Below, in pieces: positions 61,688 through 64,000 of a DNA stretch of 64,000 nucleotides. The DNA comes from JAWKWA01 sp041397765 (GTDB lineage Bacteria; Pseudomonadota; Alphaproteobacteria; Rhizobiales; Hyphomicrobiaceae): contig JAWKWA010000023.1 of NCBI GenBank assembly GCA_041397765.1, positions 4,953 to 68,952 of the forward strand, written 5' to 3'. The translations under genes were made by a program, and so were the position numbers. The number at the start of each line of letters is the position of its first letter. The first letter of the stretch is position 1. The notes beneath the pieces are model-generated. The model was not told the DNA's origin. It saw only the letters and a program-made list of their open reading frames with translations, and made no database searches.

Positions 61688-62971
61688 ATGAGCGCCGAAA
61701 CAGGAGGAGCCGGGACGGGTGCCGGGCTCGCGACCGCCGGCGGCGGCCTGCCGAAGGGCAGCCCGACCGGTCCCGCCAGGCTCACCCGTGCGCTGACGCT
61801 GCCACTCGTCGTGCTCTATGGTCTCGGGGTCACGATCGGGGCCGGCATCTACGTGCTGATCGGCGCGGCGGCGGGGGCGGCGGGAAGCGCGGCGCCGCTC
61901 GCCTTCGTGCTCGCAGCCCTCGTCATGGCACCTTCGGGGCTCTCATTCGCCGAGCTCGCGCAGCGCATGCCGGTCAGCGCCGGGGAGGCGGCCTATGCGG
62001 CGGCGGCGTTCCGCTCGCGGCTGCTCACGCTCGCGGTCGGCCTGATGGTCGCCGTCATCGGCATCGTCTCGGCATCGGCCATCTCGCTCGGGGCGGTCGG
62101 CTATATCCGGGTGTTCCTCGACTGGCCGCATGCCGTGCTGACGCCGCTGGTGGTGCTGGCGATGGGGGCGGTCGCGGCCTGGGGCATCCGCGAATCGGTG
62201 TCGCTCGCCGCCGTGATGACTCTGATCGAGATCGGCGGTCTCGTGATCGTCATCCTCGCCGGCCTCATCTGGGGGAGCGGGGCGGACACGATCGTCGCCA
62301 CAGAGGCGGCGGGGACGATTCCGGCTGGCGGCCTCTTCACGGCGAGCCTCCTTGCCTTCTTCGCCTTCGTCGGCTTCGAAAGCATCGTCAATGTCGCCGA
62401 GGAGGTGAAGGACCCGCTGCGGACCCTGCCACGGGCGATCTTCCTGACGCTCGTCGTCGCGACCGCTCTCTATGTCCTCGTCACGCTCGCCGCATTGAGA
62501 ACGGTGTCGCCGGGCGAGCTCGCCGGCTCGGAGGCACCGCTCGCTCTCGTCTTCTCGCGGGCGACGGGCGGCTCACCGGCATTCCTCGGCGCCATCGCCA
62601 TCATCGCGACGCTGAACGGCATCGTGGTGCAATTCATCATGGCCTCGCGCGTGCTCTATGGGCTCGCCGACCGCGGAGAGATGCCGGCACTCCTCGCGCG
62701 GGTCAGCCCGGTCACCCATACGCCGCTCGTTGCGACCGGGCTCGTGGTCGCGCTTGCCTTCGGGCTCGCTGCCAGCTTCCCGATCGCCGGGCTCGCCGAA
62801 TGGACGTCGCGGCTGACGCTCCTCGTCTTCGGTATCGTCAATGCCGCCCTCCTCGTTCTCAAATGGCGGGGCGAGCCGTCGCCGGAGGGCGCGATGAACC
62901 TGCCGATCGCGGTGCCGGCGGCCGGGACCGTGGTCTCGGCGGGGTTTCTCCTCGCGGAATGGCTGGTCTGA
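61688..62971 (+). CDS. APC superfamily amino acid permease
   Basis: The 427-residue protein has eleven to twelve hydrophobic segments and the APC start LTLPLVVLYGLGVTIGAGIYVL, followed by LSFAELAQRMPVSAGEAAYA and FFAFVGFESIVNVAEEVKDP. These are hallmarks of amino acid-polyamine-cation transporters. The substrate is not predictable. The ATG at 61688 has AGGGGAG 8 bases upstream; the in-frame ATG at 61628 would add 20 residues without similarity. Confidence 0.9.
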   Translation: MSAETGGAGTGAGLATAGGGLPKGSPTGPARLTRALTLPLVVLYGLGVTIGAGIYVLIGAAAGAAGSAAPLAFVLAALVMAPSGLSFAELAQRMPVSAGEAAYAAAAFRSRLLTLAVGLMVAVIGIVSASAISLGAVGYIRVFLDWPHAVLTPLVVLAMGAVAAWGIRESVSLAAVMTLIEIGGLVIVILAGLIWGSGADTIVATEAAGTIPAGGLFTASLLAFFAFVGFESIVNVAEEVKDPLRTLPRAIFLTLVVATALYVLVTLAALRTVSPGELAGSEAPLALVFSRATGGSPAFLGAIAIIATLNGIVVQFIMASRVLYGLADRGEMPALLARVSPVTHTPLVATGLVVALAFGLAASFPIAGLAEWTSRLTLLVFGIVNAALLVLKWRGEPSPEGAMNLPIAVPAAGTVVSAGFLLAEWLV

Positions 62972-63065
62972 TCCGGCGAAACACGAGGCATCCGCACCCC
63001 CTGACGCCAGCGGGCGTCCAGCTTTGCCATTGACGGGCCCGCCCGGGCCCGCCCAAGTGTCGGCC

Positions 63066-64000
<935 letters not shown>

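Overview
The window is high-GC DNA (roughly two thirds G+C by eye) with dense, short-spaced, often 4-base-overlapping genes. It reads as a chromosomal segment of an alphaproteobacterium, most likely in the order Hyphomicrobiales (Rhizobiales). The support is the gene order DUF3572 - divK - pleD - rpmG, an EipB (DUF1849) envelope protein, a tRNA-Ile with a CAT anticodon, a ccoNOQP-ccoGHIS locus with an FNR/FixK box, and a FixL-type haem PAS kinase at the right edge. I see no insertion sequence, prophage, integrase or CRISPR array.

Layout. 1-8.6 kb: end of an SLC13-type permease, a DUF3253 protein, a duplicated cysteine-rich secreted protein, a PLP trans-sulfuration-type enzyme, a KefB-type antiporter, a frameshifted LysR regulator, a phytanoyl-CoA dioxygenase-type oxygenase and panC. 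8.7-13.6 kb: bifunctional putA, then a VWA / membrane J-domain pair. 13.7-21.4 kb: a D-Ala-D-Ala carboxypeptidase with SPOR domain, a phasin, clpS-clpA, azlC-azlD, an NAD(P)-binding reductase and a HIT protein. 21.6-26.7 kb: two tandem membrane proteins that share an undescribed two-cysteine domain, a FemAB-like acyltransferase, a glycerophosphodiesterase, eipB and DUF3572. 26.9-30.3 kb: divK-pleD, then a gene-poor stretch holding a strong three-hairpin sRNA candidate and short repeats, then rpmG. 30.6-35.4 kb: a molybdopterin / Fe-S / membrane-anchor operon, best read as sulfite dehydrogenase soeABC. 35.5-45.4 kb: an EamA transporter, a 3-hydroxyisobutyryl-CoA-hydrolase-type enzyme, CPBP and ELM1-like proteins, a TerB-like protein, a YeeE/YedE sulfur transporter, tRNA-Ile, a SIMPL protein and a TadG-like protein.

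45.6-55.3 kb holds a BKACE (DUF849) gene, a GNAT, an SHMT-like PLP enzyme, maeB, an FAD reductase and the ccoGHIS half of the cbb3 locus. At least 14 small frameshifting indels lie here, in otherwise well preserved genes. I think this is more likely a patch of poor consensus sequence than natural decay; raw reads would decide. 55.3-60.7 kb completes ccoG and carries ccoNOQP on the minus strand. A perfect TTGAT-N4-ATCAA box lies upstream of ccoN and is shared with a divergent hemerythrin gene. The window ends with an APC permease and the N-terminal part of a kinase that carries the FixL haem-pocket residues.

Together the right third looks like a microaerobic respiration module: an oxygen-sensing kinase candidate, an FNR/FixK site, a high-affinity oxidase with its assembly factors, and an oxygen-binding hemerythrin. 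soeABC plus the YeeE/YedE transporter suggest use of reduced sulfur. Coordinates of starts were chosen from Shine-Dalgarno spacing and family alignment by eye; no database search was run.
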